Program-made: the position numbers and the translations under genes
Notes under the pieces: generated by a model
Databases searched by the model: none
What the model saw: the letters and a program-made list of their open reading frames with translations, nothing else
What the model was told of the DNA's origin: nothing
Source: Collinsella sp.
GTDB taxonomy: Bacteria; Actinomycetota; Coriobacteriia; Coriobacteriales; Coriobacteriaceae
Direction: 5' to 3'
Assembly (NCBI GenBank): GCA_019419645.1
Contig: DXZN01000001.1
Coordinates: 45,161-108,639 of the forward strand
DNA: 63,479 nucleotides
Shown here: positions 37,600-46,460 of the stretch, piece after piece
Numbering within the stretch: position 1 is the stretch's first letter
Layout of the letters: every line of letters begins with the position of its first letter

Positions 37600-38877
37600 A
37601 TGTCCACTAAGTATGCAATCGTTGGCGGCAAGCTCATCGACGGTACCGGTGCCGAGCCGGTCGAGAACTCCCTCGTTCTCGTCGACGACAATGGCAAGAT
37701 CGAGTACGCCGGTGTCATGCAGGACCTTCCCGAGGGCGTTGAGGTTATCGACGCCGCCGGCAAGACCGTCCTTCCCGGCCTGATCGACACCCACCTGCAC
37801 TTCTCGGGCAACCTGACCGACGATGACACCGATTGGGTCATGCAGCCGCTCCTCGAGAAGCAGGCCGTCGCCGTCAAGCAGGCCTACGACTGCCTCACCC
37901 ACGGTCTCACCACCGTCTGCGAGATCGGTCGCTTTGGTATCCAGATCCGCGACTGCATCGACAAGGGCGTCTTTAAGGGGCCGCGCGTTCTGGCCACCGG
38001 CCTGGGCTTCTGCCGCGTTGCCGGTCACGGCGACTCCCATCACTGCAGCCAGGAGCTCAACAAGGAATCCCACCCCTGGGGCGACCAGGTCGACGGTCCC
38101 TGGGATCTGCGTAAGGCCGTCCGTCGTCGCCTGCGCGAGAACCCCGATGCCATCAAGATCTGGGCTACCGGTGGCGGCATCTGGCGCTGGGACTCCGGCC
38201 GCGACCAGCACTATTGCTCCGAGGAGATCCAGGCCGTGGTCGAAGAGGCAAAGATGGTCGGCATTCCCGTGTGGAGCCACTGCTACAACAACCACGCCGC
38301 TGCCTACGATTCCGTTCGCTTTGGTTGCGAGCAGCTGATTCACGGCTTCGATATCGATGAGCGCACCATGGACCTCATGGCCGAGCAGGGCACCTTCTTC
38401 ACCCCGACAATCGCCTTCCTGCCTACCTGGTACGCCACCTATCCGCCCGTCTACGTCCCCGAGCTACACGACAAGTACGAGGGCACCCTGGTCGAGAAGG
38501 AGCTGCAGCGCAACTACGACTGCCTGCGCGAGGCCAAGAAGCGCGGCGTCGTCATGACGATCGGCTCCGACTCCTTCTCCTTCGTCACCCCGTACGGCAC
38601 CTGCTCCATCGAGGAGATGTACGAGTTCGTCGACAAGATCGGCTTCACCCCGGTCGAGACCATCACCTGCGCCACCCTCAACGGTGCCAAGATGTGCCAC
38701 ATCGAGGACGAGACCGGTTCCATCGAGGCCGGCAAGTGCGCCGACCTGCTGGTCGTCAACGGTGACGTCGCCGCCGACATCCACGTGCTCAACACCGACA
38801 ACATGGACGTCATCATGAAGGACGGCTGGATCGTCGAGGCTGGCACCTTTGGCGAGGCCAACAAATACAGCGCCTAA
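37600..38877 (+). CDS. amidohydrolase family protein (imidazolonepropionase/prolidase-like)
   Basis: 425 residues. The metal-binding HxH sits in LPGLIDTHLHFSGN near 60-73, further histidines occur in VWSHCYNNHAA near 228 and LIHGFDID near 248, and a late Asp in TIGSDSFSF near 325; together these form the dinuclear or mononuclear metal site of the amidohydrolase superfamily. The C-terminal part KCADLLVVNGDVAADIHVL closes the beta-sandwich. It hydrolyses an amide or cyclic amidine such as an amino-acid derivative; exact substrate not known. Start ATG follows AAGGAGG. Partnering with the APC permease upstream suggests a small uptake and degradation unit. Codons are highly biased. Confidence 0.9.
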   Translation: MSTKYAIVGGKLIDGTGAEPVENSLVLVDDNGKIEYAGVMQDLPEGVEVIDAAGKTVLPGLIDTHLHFSGNLTDDDTDWVMQPLLEKQAVAVKQAYDCLTHGLTTVCEIGRFGIQIRDCIDKGVFKGPRVLATGLGFCRVAGHGDSHHCSQELNKESHPWGDQVDGPWDLRKAVRRRLRENPDAIKIWATGGGIWRWDSGRDQHYCSEEIQAVVEEAKMVGIPVWSHCYNNHAAAYDSVRFGCEQLIHGFDIDERTMDLMAEQGTFFTPTIAFLPTWYATYPPVYVPELHDKYEGTLVEKELQRNYDCLREAKKRGVVMTIGSDSFSFVTPYGTCSIEEMYEFVDKIGFTPVETITCATLNGAKMCHIEDETGSIEAGKCADLLVVNGDVAADIHVLNTDNMDVIMKDGWIVEAGTFGEANKYSA

Positions 38878-38922
38878 GATACCGTTTGTCGATGGCTGGA
38901 TGTAAAACACAGTTTTTGATTG

Positions 38923-38960
38923 CATAATGCAATGGAGAGGGTCGCTTGCGGCCCTCTTTA
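38923..38960 (+). terminator. terminator-like hairpin before the sensor kinase gene
   Basis: GAGGGTCGC / GCGGCCCTC stem (38937-38956) with CTTTATTG following. A CATAAT box lies just upstream (38923-38928), so the kinase transcript may start before the hairpin; it could also terminate the amidohydrolase transcript. Confidence 0.55.
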
Positions 38961-38994
38961 TTGCTATGGGTGCGGTAGACAAAAGGGGATGACG

Positions 38995-40380
38995 GTGGAT
39001 TTAAACAGACTGATTCTGGGCAAGAGCTACAACTCTACCAAGGTCTTTCGTACGGCCCAGCATGTGGTCCAGGCCATCCTGCTCGGTGTTGTCGTTCCGG
39101 CGCTTATCCTGTTGCTTATCTGGGATTTAACCGATAATCCCAATCCCGTTCCGGGCGTTGTCGTTATTGCCGGCCTGGTCATGCTGTGCTTCTTTTTCTC
39201 GTATGTCTTTGTGGTCCCCGACGACCTCACATCGAGCGCAACCGACCGTACGCTCGCCATCGCATCAAAAATATTCGCCTACACGTCGCGTGGCCTTACG
39301 CCCGAAGCTGCCCTGGGCGCCTCCAAAATCATTCTGTCCGAGACCATCGCCTCTGCCATCTGCTTTACCGACGGCAAGCAGGTGCTGGCAAGCTGGGGCG
39401 AGGACTCGGCAAAGTGCCCTGCCGGCACCCCGGTGGTGCTCAAGACCACGCTCAACGTGATTGAGACGGGCGAGCAGAGCGTGTTTTCGCGTGACGCCTC
39501 CAATGAGACGGGCGGCTATTTTCCCCGCCTGCGTGCCGGCATTGTCGCGCCGCTGACCGTGCGCGGGCATTGCGTGGGCACACTCGAGCTGTATTACCCC
39601 CGCCTGAGCAGCATCGATATGCGCCAGACGGCCCTTGCCTCGGGTTTTGCCGACCTCATTTCCACGCAGCTCGCCAGCTTTGAGCTCGAGCGCCAGGACG
39701 AGCTCACGGCCCGCGTTGAGCTTCGCGCCCTGCAGTCGCAGGTCGACCCGCATTTTCTATTCAATACCATTAGCACGATCGTGTCGCTCGTTCGAACCGA
39801 GCCCGACAAGGCACGATCGCTGCTGATCGACTTTTCCAACTACTATCGTCAGACGCTTTCTGATTCCGATACGCTCACCACGCTCGAGCACGAGGTGGAA
39901 CAGGGCACTCGTTATATCAATCTTATGCAGGCCCGGTATGGCGACGGCCGTCTGCGCGTTTCGGTCGACATCGACTTTGAGGTGCGCGACAGCCTGGTGC
40001 CGCCGTTTATCTTGCAGCCGCTGCTCGAAAACTGCATCAAGCATGCGCAGCGCGAGACCGAGCCGCTTTCTATTCGTGTTAGGGCTTTTGAGACCGATGA
40101 CGGCTTGGAGATCATCGTCGAAGATGACGGCATCGGTATGAGCGAAGAAGTCTGCGCGCATCTGTTTGAGCAGCATCGCCGAGAGGAGCCCGAGAGCATT
40201 ACCGCCGACGGCTCCGTCAAGCGAGGTTGCGGCCTGGCGCTCTTCAACGTGCTTCAGCGCATCCATTTCTTTTACGGAGAAGATTCCGGCATGCGCGTGA
40301 AGTCCCAGGAGGGCGTGGGAACGCAGGTCATCGTCGAGCTGAACGGCGAGCCGCATGAGCCGGCGCCGTTGACGGCGTAG
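38995..40380 (+). CDS. LytS-type sensor histidine kinase 1
   Basis: About 461 residues. Two membrane helices at the N-terminus (about 20-42 and 47-66) are followed by a GAF-like sensor region (about 95-215), the His_kinase block QVDPHFLFNTISTIVS with the phosphorylated His near residue 253, and a HATPase domain (LLENCIKHA, EDDGIGMS, GCGLALFNVLQRI). The GTG at 38995 lies 6 nt after AAAAGGGG and is preferred; the in-frame ATG at 38989 directly abuts that sequence. It pairs with the LytTR regulator 38 bp downstream. Related systems sense envelope or small-molecule signals such as pyruvate; the ligand here is unknown. A paralogue lies at 45045. Confidence 0.92.
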   Translation: MDLNRLILGKSYNSTKVFRTAQHVVQAILLGVVVPALILLLIWDLTDNPNPVPGVVVIAGLVMLCFFFSYVFVVPDDLTSSATDRTLAIASKIFAYTSRGLTPEAALGASKIILSETIASAICFTDGKQVLASWGEDSAKCPAGTPVVLKTTLNVIETGEQSVFSRDASNETGGYFPRLRAGIVAPLTVRGHCVGTLELYYPRLSSIDMRQTALASGFADLISTQLASFELERQDELTARVELRALQSQVDPHFLFNTISTIVSLVRTEPDKARSLLIDFSNYYRQTLSDSDTLTTLEHEVEQGTRYINLMQARYGDGRLRVSVDIDFEVRDSLVPPFILQPLLENCIKHAQRETEPLSIRVRAFETDDGLEIIVEDDGIGMSEEVCAHLFEQHRREEPESITADGSVKRGCGLALFNVLQRIHFFYGEDSGMRVKSQEGVGTQVIVELNGEPHEPAPLTA

Positions 40381-40418
40381 CACGCGGTTGGATTGAGAGA
40401 AAAAGAGGGGAAGCACAT

Positions 40419-41153
40419 ATGTCCGAAGGCTGGAACATCTTGGTGGTTGATGACGAGCCCCCAATTAGGGCTGAGCTACGCTATCTGTTGGAAAAGGATA
40501 CGCGTGTGGGTCAGATTGCCGAGGCGGGCAATGTCACCGAAGCCGTGGAGTCGATTCTGTCGAACAAGCCCGACGTGTTGTTTTTAGACATTACCATGCC
40601 CGGTCGCTCGGGAATTGAGCTTGCCGAGACGCTGCAGAACCTAAAGACGCCGCCGGTCGTGGTGTTTGTGACGGCATTTGCCGAGTATGCGGCTGATGCC
40701 TATAACCTCGATGCCGTCGATTATGTCGTCAAGCCGGTTGAGGACGCACGCCTGTCAAAGGCACTCGACAAGATCGAGGCGGCCTTGGGTGTCCGTCGTG
40801 TTATCCACGCTCCGCGCCAGCCTTTGCGTCTGACGGTGGACCGCGGGGGCAAAAAGGTGTTCATTCCCGTCGCAGACGTCTGCTACTTTGAGGCGCGCGC
40901 CGATTTTTGCAACGCCATCTGCGCCGAGGGAACGTACCTGATCAATGAGTCGATCTCTTCGCTCGAGCGTCGCTTGGCCTCCGAGGGCTTTATCCGCGTC
41001 CATCGCAGCTATCTGGTCAATTTGGAAGACGTGCATAATGTCGAGATCGGTTCCACGGGTCTTATGGAGCTCAGGCTCGATCGCGTAACCTCGACGGTGC
41101 CGGTGTCCCGTCGTCGTGCCGCCGAGGTCAAGTCGCACCTGGGGCTTGCGTAG
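40419..41153 (+). CDS. LytTR-type response regulator 1
   Basis: 244 residues. Receiver domain with DDE near 11-13, phospho-acceptor Asp57 in VLFLDITMPG, and the conserved Thr and Lys of VTAFAEYAADAYNLDAVDYVVKPV. C-terminal LytTR DNA-binding domain (about 138-242) with VCYFEARADFCNAI, FIRVHRSYLVNL and a final VPVSRRRAAEVK. It should bind promoters as a beta-type DNA-binding regulator when phosphorylated by the upstream kinase. ATG follows GAGGGGAAG. The next gene, a phospholipase C-like protein, could be a target. Confidence 0.95.
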   Translation: MSEGWNILVVDDEPPIRAELRYLLEKDTRVGQIAEAGNVTEAVESILSNKPDVLFLDITMPGRSGIELAETLQNLKTPPVVVFVTAFAEYAADAYNLDAVDYVVKPVEDARLSKALDKIEAALGVRRVIHAPRQPLRLTVDRGGKKVFIPVADVCYFEARADFCNAICAEGTYLINESISSLERRLASEGFIRVHRSYLVNLEDVHNVEIGSTGLMELRLDRVTSTVPVSRRRAAEVKSHLGLA

Positions 41154-41245
41154 GCGGTTCGCATGCCAACGTTTACCGGCGTAGGTTTGGCATGGCCGTG
41201 CGGTGGGCATAATGGGTGACATCGAATGAAATCGAAAGGAACAAT

Positions 41246-42190
41246 ATGCCCGCGCTCATTACGCATCATCTGTTTGGCGAGGAAAGCATCGACCGTCTTC
41301 CGCAGGGCGTCATCGCGTCCGACGAGGAGCGCATCGCTTTTATCCTGGGCAACCAAGGCCCCGACCCGTTTTTCTTTCACATTCTGACACCGCGTGTTTC
41401 CGGCTGCACGCTGCTGGCGCAGGTCATGCACCGCTCGCGCATGTCGCGCCAGTTCTCATGCCTGCGCGATGGCGTGTCGCACCTGCAGCCGCGCGATGCC
41501 AATCTGGGTCGCGCGTTTGCGCTGGGCCTGCTGTCGCACTATGTGCTCGACCGCAATGCCCACCCCTTTGTCTACGAGCAGCAGTTTGGCATTGTTGAGT
41601 CCGACCCCGAGCTCGAGGCTTCGGGCGGTCAAGTTCACGCCGTGCTCGAAAGCGACTTGGACGTGCTGATGCTGCAGCTCAAGCGCGATGGGGCAACGGT
41701 CGAGGATTATCCGCCGGCGGGCGAGATCGTCACTACCGACCGCATCAATCGTGTTGCCGGCGTGCTGATGAGCTACGTCGCCGGGCGCGTGTACGGTATC
41801 GACATCCCGGCGGGGGAGTACGCCGGCGCCGTAGCCGACATGCAGCTGCTCTACCGCACTATCGAGCCGGCCGGTTCGGCCAAGACGCGCGCGATTGCCC
41901 TGCTCGAGGGCTTGGTGCACGATTATTCGCTGCTCGACGGCCTTGCGCACCGCGTGACGACCGAGCTGCCCGAGCGTACCGGCAACCTGGGCCACTTGGC
42001 ATGGAAGAACCCCTTTACTGATGAAGTCTCGAACGAGAGTTTCCCCGAGGTCTTTGACCGCGCGCTGGTCGATTACGAGTGCACGGTCGCCCGCTTTATC
42101 GAGACCGGCGATATGGAAGCCGTGACCAACCACGTCAATTACAGCGGTCGCGTGCTCGGTGCCGACGAAGAGTTCGACCGTGAGGAGTAA
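41246..42190 (+). CDS. zinc-dependent phospholipase C-like protein
   Basis: 314 residues from MPALITHHLFGEESIDRLP after GAAAGGAAC. The helical fold with scattered histidines, NQGPDPFFFH near 42-51, ALGLLSHYVLDRNAHPFVYEQ near 91-111 and further acidic/His residues, matches the zinc-dependent phospholipase C-like family seen widely in anaerobes. No signal peptide is present, so it likely acts inside the cell, and enzymatic activity in this cytoplasmic branch is unproven. It lies 92 bp downstream of response regulator 1 and could share control with it. Confidence 0.85.
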   Translation: MPALITHHLFGEESIDRLPQGVIASDEERIAFILGNQGPDPFFFHILTPRVSGCTLLAQVMHRSRMSRQFSCLRDGVSHLQPRDANLGRAFALGLLSHYVLDRNAHPFVYEQQFGIVESDPELEASGGQVHAVLESDLDVLMLQLKRDGATVEDYPPAGEIVTTDRINRVAGVLMSYVAGRVYGIDIPAGEYAGAVADMQLLYRTIEPAGSAKTRAIALLEGLVHDYSLLDGLAHRVTTELPERTGNLGHLAWKNPFTDEVSNESFPEVFDRALVDYECTVARFIETGDMEAVTNHVNYSGRVLGADEEFDREE

Positions 42191-42214
42191 CAAACTGCCT
42201 CGCCCATGCTCTCC

Positions 42215-42286
42215 AATAAGTTGCGGTGGAATAGTTCCTGTTTGGGCTCCTGAAGCCTTCAAATAGGAACTATTTCACCGCAACTG
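42215..42286. repeat. palindromic TTGCGGTGAAATAG repeat, copy 2
   Basis: Arms 42221-42243 (TTGCGGTGGAATAGTTCCTG then TTT) and 42261-42284 (AAATAGGAACTATTTCACCG then CAAC) pair over about 23 bp with two mismatches. Copy 1 is at 13853. It lies just after the phospholipase-like gene and may also end its transcript. Confidence 0.82.
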
Positions 42287-42427
42287 CGTTGGGGTGCGGG
42301 GGTTTGTTGCGGGCAAGGGTCTCAGGCGTCGCTCACGGCCCCTTTGCCGAATCCTTACCGGCGCCTCTGGACAATTGGGGTACGATGAACTAACTGCATA
42401 TCGGGCGAATACGAAGGGGCCCTGTCC

Positions 42428-43678
42428 ATGAAATACACCAAGCTCGAGCGTAACTGGGTTATGTACGATGTGGGCAACTCGGCCCTCGTGCTGCTCAATA
42501 CCTCGGTGGTGCCCATCTACTTTAACGCCATCAATACCGGTGCTTCCTCGGCAGACCTGGTGGTCGCTTGGGGCAACGCTCAGACGATTGCCTCGCTAGT
42601 CATTGCCATGCTCATGCCCATTCTGGGCGCGCTTGCCGATTACGCCGGCAACAAGATCAAGTTCTTCTTGGGCTTCTTCCTCACGGGCCTGGTCCTTTGC
42701 CTGGCGCAGGCTATCCCAATGTCCGCCATGGCATTTTTGACCGTGTACGTGCTGTGCACCATCGGCCTTAACTCTTCTATGACGTTCTACGACGCCATGC
42801 TGCCCGACATTACCACCGACGAGCGCATGGACGCCGTGTCCAGTTCGGGCTATGCCTGGGGCTACATCGGTTCCACCGTGCCGTTCATCATTTGCCTGGC
42901 GCTTATCATGGGTGGCCCCGCTCTCGGCGTCCCCACCATGCTGGCAACGCGTCTGTCGTTTATCATCACCGGTGCCTGGTGGCTCATCTTTACCCTGCCG
43001 CTCATTCGCACCTATAAGCAAAAGTACGGTCGCGAGCGTGGTCCCCAGGACACCATCGGCCACATCGTGGGCGGCGTGTTCTCCGAGGTCGGACACACCA
43101 TGCGCGAGATCGCCCACAACAAGACCGTGCTGGTCTACATGATCGCGTTCTTCTTCTACATCGACGGCGTGCACACGGTCATTTCCATGGCAACCAGCTA
43201 TGGATCGGCTTTGGGCATCGACTCGACCCAACTGGTGCTGGCTCTGCTCGTTACGCAGTTTGTGGCTTTCCCGTCCGCCATCATCTACGGCAAGCTTGCC
43301 GGTCGCGTGGGCACGCTCAATATGATCTTGGTGGCCGTCGCCGCCTATATGGGCATCGTGCTCTTTGCCGCGTTCTTCCTCAAGACCGCCTTTGAGTTTT
43401 GGGTGCTTGCCATTTTGGTCGGCCTGTTCCAAGGCGGCGTGCAGGCGCTGAGCCGCAGCTACTTCGGCCGCATTATCCCCAAGGAAAAGTCCAACGAGTA
43501 CTATGGCTTCTTTGACATCTTTGGTCGTTACGCAAGCGTTATGGGCACCTTTCTGGTGTCGGTCGTTACCTCGCTGACCGGCAACCCGTCGCTGGGCGTC
43601 CTTTCCATTGGCGTGCTGCTGGTCGTTGGCTTTGTGCTGCTGGTCCGTCTGTCCCGCATGGCTCGGGCGGCGGCGTAA
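42428..43678 (+). CDS. MFS transporter, UMF1/Atg22-like
   Basis: 416 residues with 12 predicted membrane helices. It begins MKYTKLERNWVMYDVGNSALVLLNTSVVP, close to the ERxWxxYDxGNSAF signature of the UMF1 (Atg22-like) branch of the major facilitator superfamily, and has GALADYAGNKIKF between helices 2 and 3 and RSYFGRIIPKEKSNEYYGFF before helix 11. Substrates of bacterial members are largely unknown; in fungi the relatives export amino acids from vacuoles. It is encoded alone, followed by 180 bp containing a promoter and hairpin for the glycosyltransferase gene. Confidence 0.9.
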   Translation: MKYTKLERNWVMYDVGNSALVLLNTSVVPIYFNAINTGASSADLVVAWGNAQTIASLVIAMLMPILGALADYAGNKIKFFLGFFLTGLVLCLAQAIPMSAMAFLTVYVLCTIGLNSSMTFYDAMLPDITTDERMDAVSSSGYAWGYIGSTVPFIICLALIMGGPALGVPTMLATRLSFIITGAWWLIFTLPLIRTYKQKYGRERGPQDTIGHIVGGVFSEVGHTMREIAHNKTVLVYMIAFFFYIDGVHTVISMATSYGSALGIDSTQLVLALLVTQFVAFPSAIIYGKLAGRVGTLNMILVAVAAYMGIVLFAAFFLKTAFEFWVLAILVGLFQGGVQALSRSYFGRIIPKEKSNEYYGFFDIFGRYASVMGTFLVSVVTSLTGNPSLGVLSIGVLLVVGFVLLVRLSRMARAAA

Positions 43679-43780
43679 GGCAACCGGGCTCAGTACAGCA
43701 ATTGTGCCTATCTGCAGTACTCTTTTGGAAGTAGCCGCATAAATCATTCTGACTTCCGAGCAATGTTTAGCCCAAGTGGG

Positions 43781-43838
43781 TATGATGGAATCAGCTAGGT
43801 CGCGGGGCGTCGCCTGTGTTTGGCGGCGCCCCGTTTTT
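43781..43838 (+). promoter_or_regulatory. -10 box followed by terminator-like hairpin before the glycosyltransferase gene
   Basis: TATGAT at 43781-43786 is followed 17 bp later by a strong hairpin (43803-43833, CGGGGCG and CGCCCCG arms) and five T residues, then AAGGAGGG and ATG at 43861. The gene's own transcript must cross the hairpin if this -10 is used. Confidence 0.55.
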
Positions 43839-43860
43839 GTGTTGCAAGGAGGGTAAAGGT

Positions 43861-45045
43861 ATGAACGCCACGGTTGTGATCCCAACATATTGGGCGGGCG
43901 ATGATACCCAAGCAAACGCTCCCGGCACCTACGATCACTCGACGTCGCTCAATGCCGCCAACCCGGAACTCGATCGCTGCCTGACTTCACTCGAACAGGT
44001 GCGCGACATTCCGCGCATCATTCTCTTGGTGGTCTGTCCGGTTTCTGCCACGGCCGACGTATCCCATCGCGTGCACGAAATCGTTAATGCGCATCCCACA
44101 CTTAAGGTCACCGTCGTTACCAATACTCAGGCTTCGCGTGTTGCCGACCGCGTGGCGCAGATTGCACCCAAGGGCTCGGGCGAGTGTGTGAGCCTTCGCG
44201 GCTATGGTGCCATCCGCAACATGGGGCTGGCTTGTGCCGCCGTGCTGGGTCACGATGCCGTCATCTTCGTCGACGACGATGAGACCGTCATCGATGCCGA
44301 CTTTATGAAGCGAGCGACGTATGCGCTGGGACAGCAGACGCGCCAGGGCCTGCCGATTCTGGTCAAGAGCGGTTATTTTTACGACCGCGATGGATCGCCG
44401 CTTGCCCCCACCGACAAAGTGGGCATTTGCCATCGGTGGTGGACCAAGCGCATCGAGTTCAACCGTTGGATGAAAAAGGCGCTCTCGGGCACCCGCATCT
44501 CACGCTCCAATTACGTGTGCGGCGGCCTTATGGCCCTGCATGCCCGCGCGTTTACCCGCGTGGCATTCGACCCGTTTATTACCCGCGGCGAGGACCTGGA
44601 CTATCTCTTTAACATGCGCATGTTTGGCTACGACGTGTGGTTCGACAACGAGTGGACCGTACGCCATCTGCCGCCCGAGTCCGAGAAACGCTCGCCGCGC
44701 TTTATGCAGGACGTGTACCGCTGGTACTACGAGCGGGCCAAGCTGACGTTTGCCGCGCACCAACAGGAGCTCATTCCCGTTACGGCCGCGTCGCTCATGC
44801 CCTATCCGGGTCCGTGGATTTCGCGCGAGCTCGACGATCGCGTGCGCAAGACCGCTATGGTGCGCAGCATGTTTACCCACGAGCACGAAGGCTACCTGCG
44901 TATCTGGCGTCACGGTATTGCCGAGGCCCAGGCATATGCGCGCCAAAACGCCGCGAGCTATCTGCGTTTCCAGAGCTTCTGGCCCAAGATTATGGACGGG
45001 CTTTGGCGTGACGCCCAACTGATTGACATTCTGGAGGGGAAGTAA
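43861..45045 (+). CDS. GT2-like glycosyltransferase
   Basis: 394 residues, soluble. It begins MNATVVIPTYW, the usual first beta strand of family 2 glycosyltransferases, carries a nucleotide/metal DxD-type motif in AVIFVDDDETVIDAD near 132-146 and a later GEDLDYLFNMRMFGYDVWF acceptor-side segment near 242. It likely transfers a sugar from a nucleotide donor to an unknown acceptor. ATG follows AAGGAGGGTAAAGG; an in-frame ATG at 43816 would lie inside the leader hairpin. The stop codon overlaps the start of sensor kinase 2 (TAATG), so the two are translationally coupled, an unusual link between a sugar transferase and a sensor. Confidence 0.88.
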   Translation: MNATVVIPTYWAGDDTQANAPGTYDHSTSLNAANPELDRCLTSLEQVRDIPRIILLVVCPVSATADVSHRVHEIVNAHPTLKVTVVTNTQASRVADRVAQIAPKGSGECVSLRGYGAIRNMGLACAAVLGHDAVIFVDDDETVIDADFMKRATYALGQQTRQGLPILVKSGYFYDRDGSPLAPTDKVGICHRWWTKRIEFNRWMKKALSGTRISRSNYVCGGLMALHARAFTRVAFDPFITRGEDLDYLFNMRMFGYDVWFDNEWTVRHLPPESEKRSPRFMQDVYRWYYERAKLTFAAHQQELIPVTAASLMPYPGPWISRELDDRVRKTAMVRSMFTHEHEGYLRIWRHGIAEAQAYARQNAASYLRFQSFWPKIMDGLWRDAQLIDILEGK

Positions 45046-46388
45046 TGGCCGACCGCCGTGACGGGCGCGACAGCTCAATTTCGTTCTTCCGCATCGTTGC
45101 CGTGTTCTGTGCCATCTGCGTGATGGCCTACTTCATCTTTGCGCTGGCGACCGGAATCGAACCCATTGCGACGGTTGTCGCCTGTGCCCTGCTCTGCATC
45201 TTTCTGTGTATCTTTATCTTTTTGACGCTTAATCCCGATTCGGTGCGCTCGCAGTACACCGAGGAGACGCTCTCGGTGGCCTCTGCCATGCTCGAGGACA
45301 TCAAAGGCGGCTTGACGCAGGAGTCGGCGTTGCTGGTGTGCCGTCGCATTCTGCCCGAGACGCGCGCCATGACGGTGGCAATCACCGACGAGAAAAACGT
45401 GCTGGCCTGTGCGGGCGAGTTTGAGGAAAAGCTCCCGCCCGATGCACCCATCCATACGCTTGCCACGCGCTACGTGATCGAACACGGCATCGTGCAGTCG
45501 TTCAATCGTGTGGTCGACGTGGTGGGTTCGGACGGCTCGCACAATCAGGTCCCCGCTGGCATCATCGCACCTATTAAGGTGGGCGACCGTACCGTCGGCA
45601 CGCTCAAGTTCTACTATCGAACGCCGCGCGCCGTCGACCGCACCCAGTACGCTCTGGCCTCCGGCTTTGCCGAGATCTTGTCCACGCAGCTTGCCATCCA
45701 CGAGCTCGAGGTGCAAAAGGAGCTTACGGCTCGCGCCGAGGTGCGCGCGCTGCAGGCCCAGATCAATCCGCATTTTCTGTTCAACACGCTCAATACCATT
45801 GCGTCTTTTACGCGCACCGATCCGCTGCGCGCCCGCGAGTTGCTGCGCGAATTCTCGTCGTTCTACCGCGCCACGCTCGACAACTCGGGTTCGTTGATTC
45901 CGGTTTCGCGTGAGGTCGCCCAGACCAAGCGCTACCTCACCTTTGAGAAGGCGCGCTTTGGCGAGGACCGTGTGCTGGCGACCTTCCATGTGTCGGAGGA
46001 TGTCGAGGACACGCTGGTGCCGGCTTTTGTAATTCAGCCGATTGTCGAAAACGCCGTGCGTCACGGCATGGGTGACGATGGGGCGCTCAAGATTGACGTC
46101 ACGGTGGACGATGATGGCGACGACGCGATTCTAATCGCCGTTGCCGATAACGGCGTGGGCATGGACGAGGGCACCGCCGCCAGGCTGTTTGATGAGCGCT
46201 CCGCCCGCCCCGACGCCAGCTCCCCGCAGGGCGGCGGTGCCGGCGTGGCCATGCACAACATCTCGGAGCGCATCCATCGCTTTTATGGACCGCATTCCTA
46301 TACGCGCGTCGAATCGGCGCCGGGTAAGGGCACGAAGGTGCTCCTGCATCTTGATTTGTCAGAGAGTATCTTTGACATCCAAGAGTAA
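45045..46388 (+). CDS. LytS-type sensor histidine kinase 2
   Basis: 447 residues, same architecture as kinase 1: two membrane helices (about 14-34 and 40-60), GAF-like region (about 80-205), QINPHFLFNTLNTIAS with the His near 243 and a HATPase domain (IVENAVRHG, ADNGVGMDEG, GAGVAMHNISERIHRFYG). It shares long runs with kinase 1 such as LASGFAEILSTQLA versus LASGFADLISTQLA, so the two are paralogues. Start ATG overlaps the glycosyltransferase stop by 1 bp. Its partner LytTR regulator follows 72 bp downstream. Confidence 0.93.
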   Translation: MADRRDGRDSSISFFRIVAVFCAICVMAYFIFALATGIEPIATVVACALLCIFLCIFIFLTLNPDSVRSQYTEETLSVASAMLEDIKGGLTQESALLVCRRILPETRAMTVAITDEKNVLACAGEFEEKLPPDAPIHTLATRYVIEHGIVQSFNRVVDVVGSDGSHNQVPAGIIAPIKVGDRTVGTLKFYYRTPRAVDRTQYALASGFAEILSTQLAIHELEVQKELTARAEVRALQAQINPHFLFNTLNTIASFTRTDPLRARELLREFSSFYRATLDNSGSLIPVSREVAQTKRYLTFEKARFGEDRVLATFHVSEDVEDTLVPAFVIQPIVENAVRHGMGDDGALKIDVTVDDDGDDAILIAVADNGVGMDEGTAARLFDERSARPDASSPQGGGAGVAMHNISERIHRFYGPHSYTRVESAPGKGTKVLLHLDLSESIFDIQE

Positions 46389-46460
46389 AATAAAAGGCTA
46401 CGGGTTCAACGCCTTGCGGCGGATGCCCGGCGTAGTTTGTTGACGAAAGGTTTTATCCCT

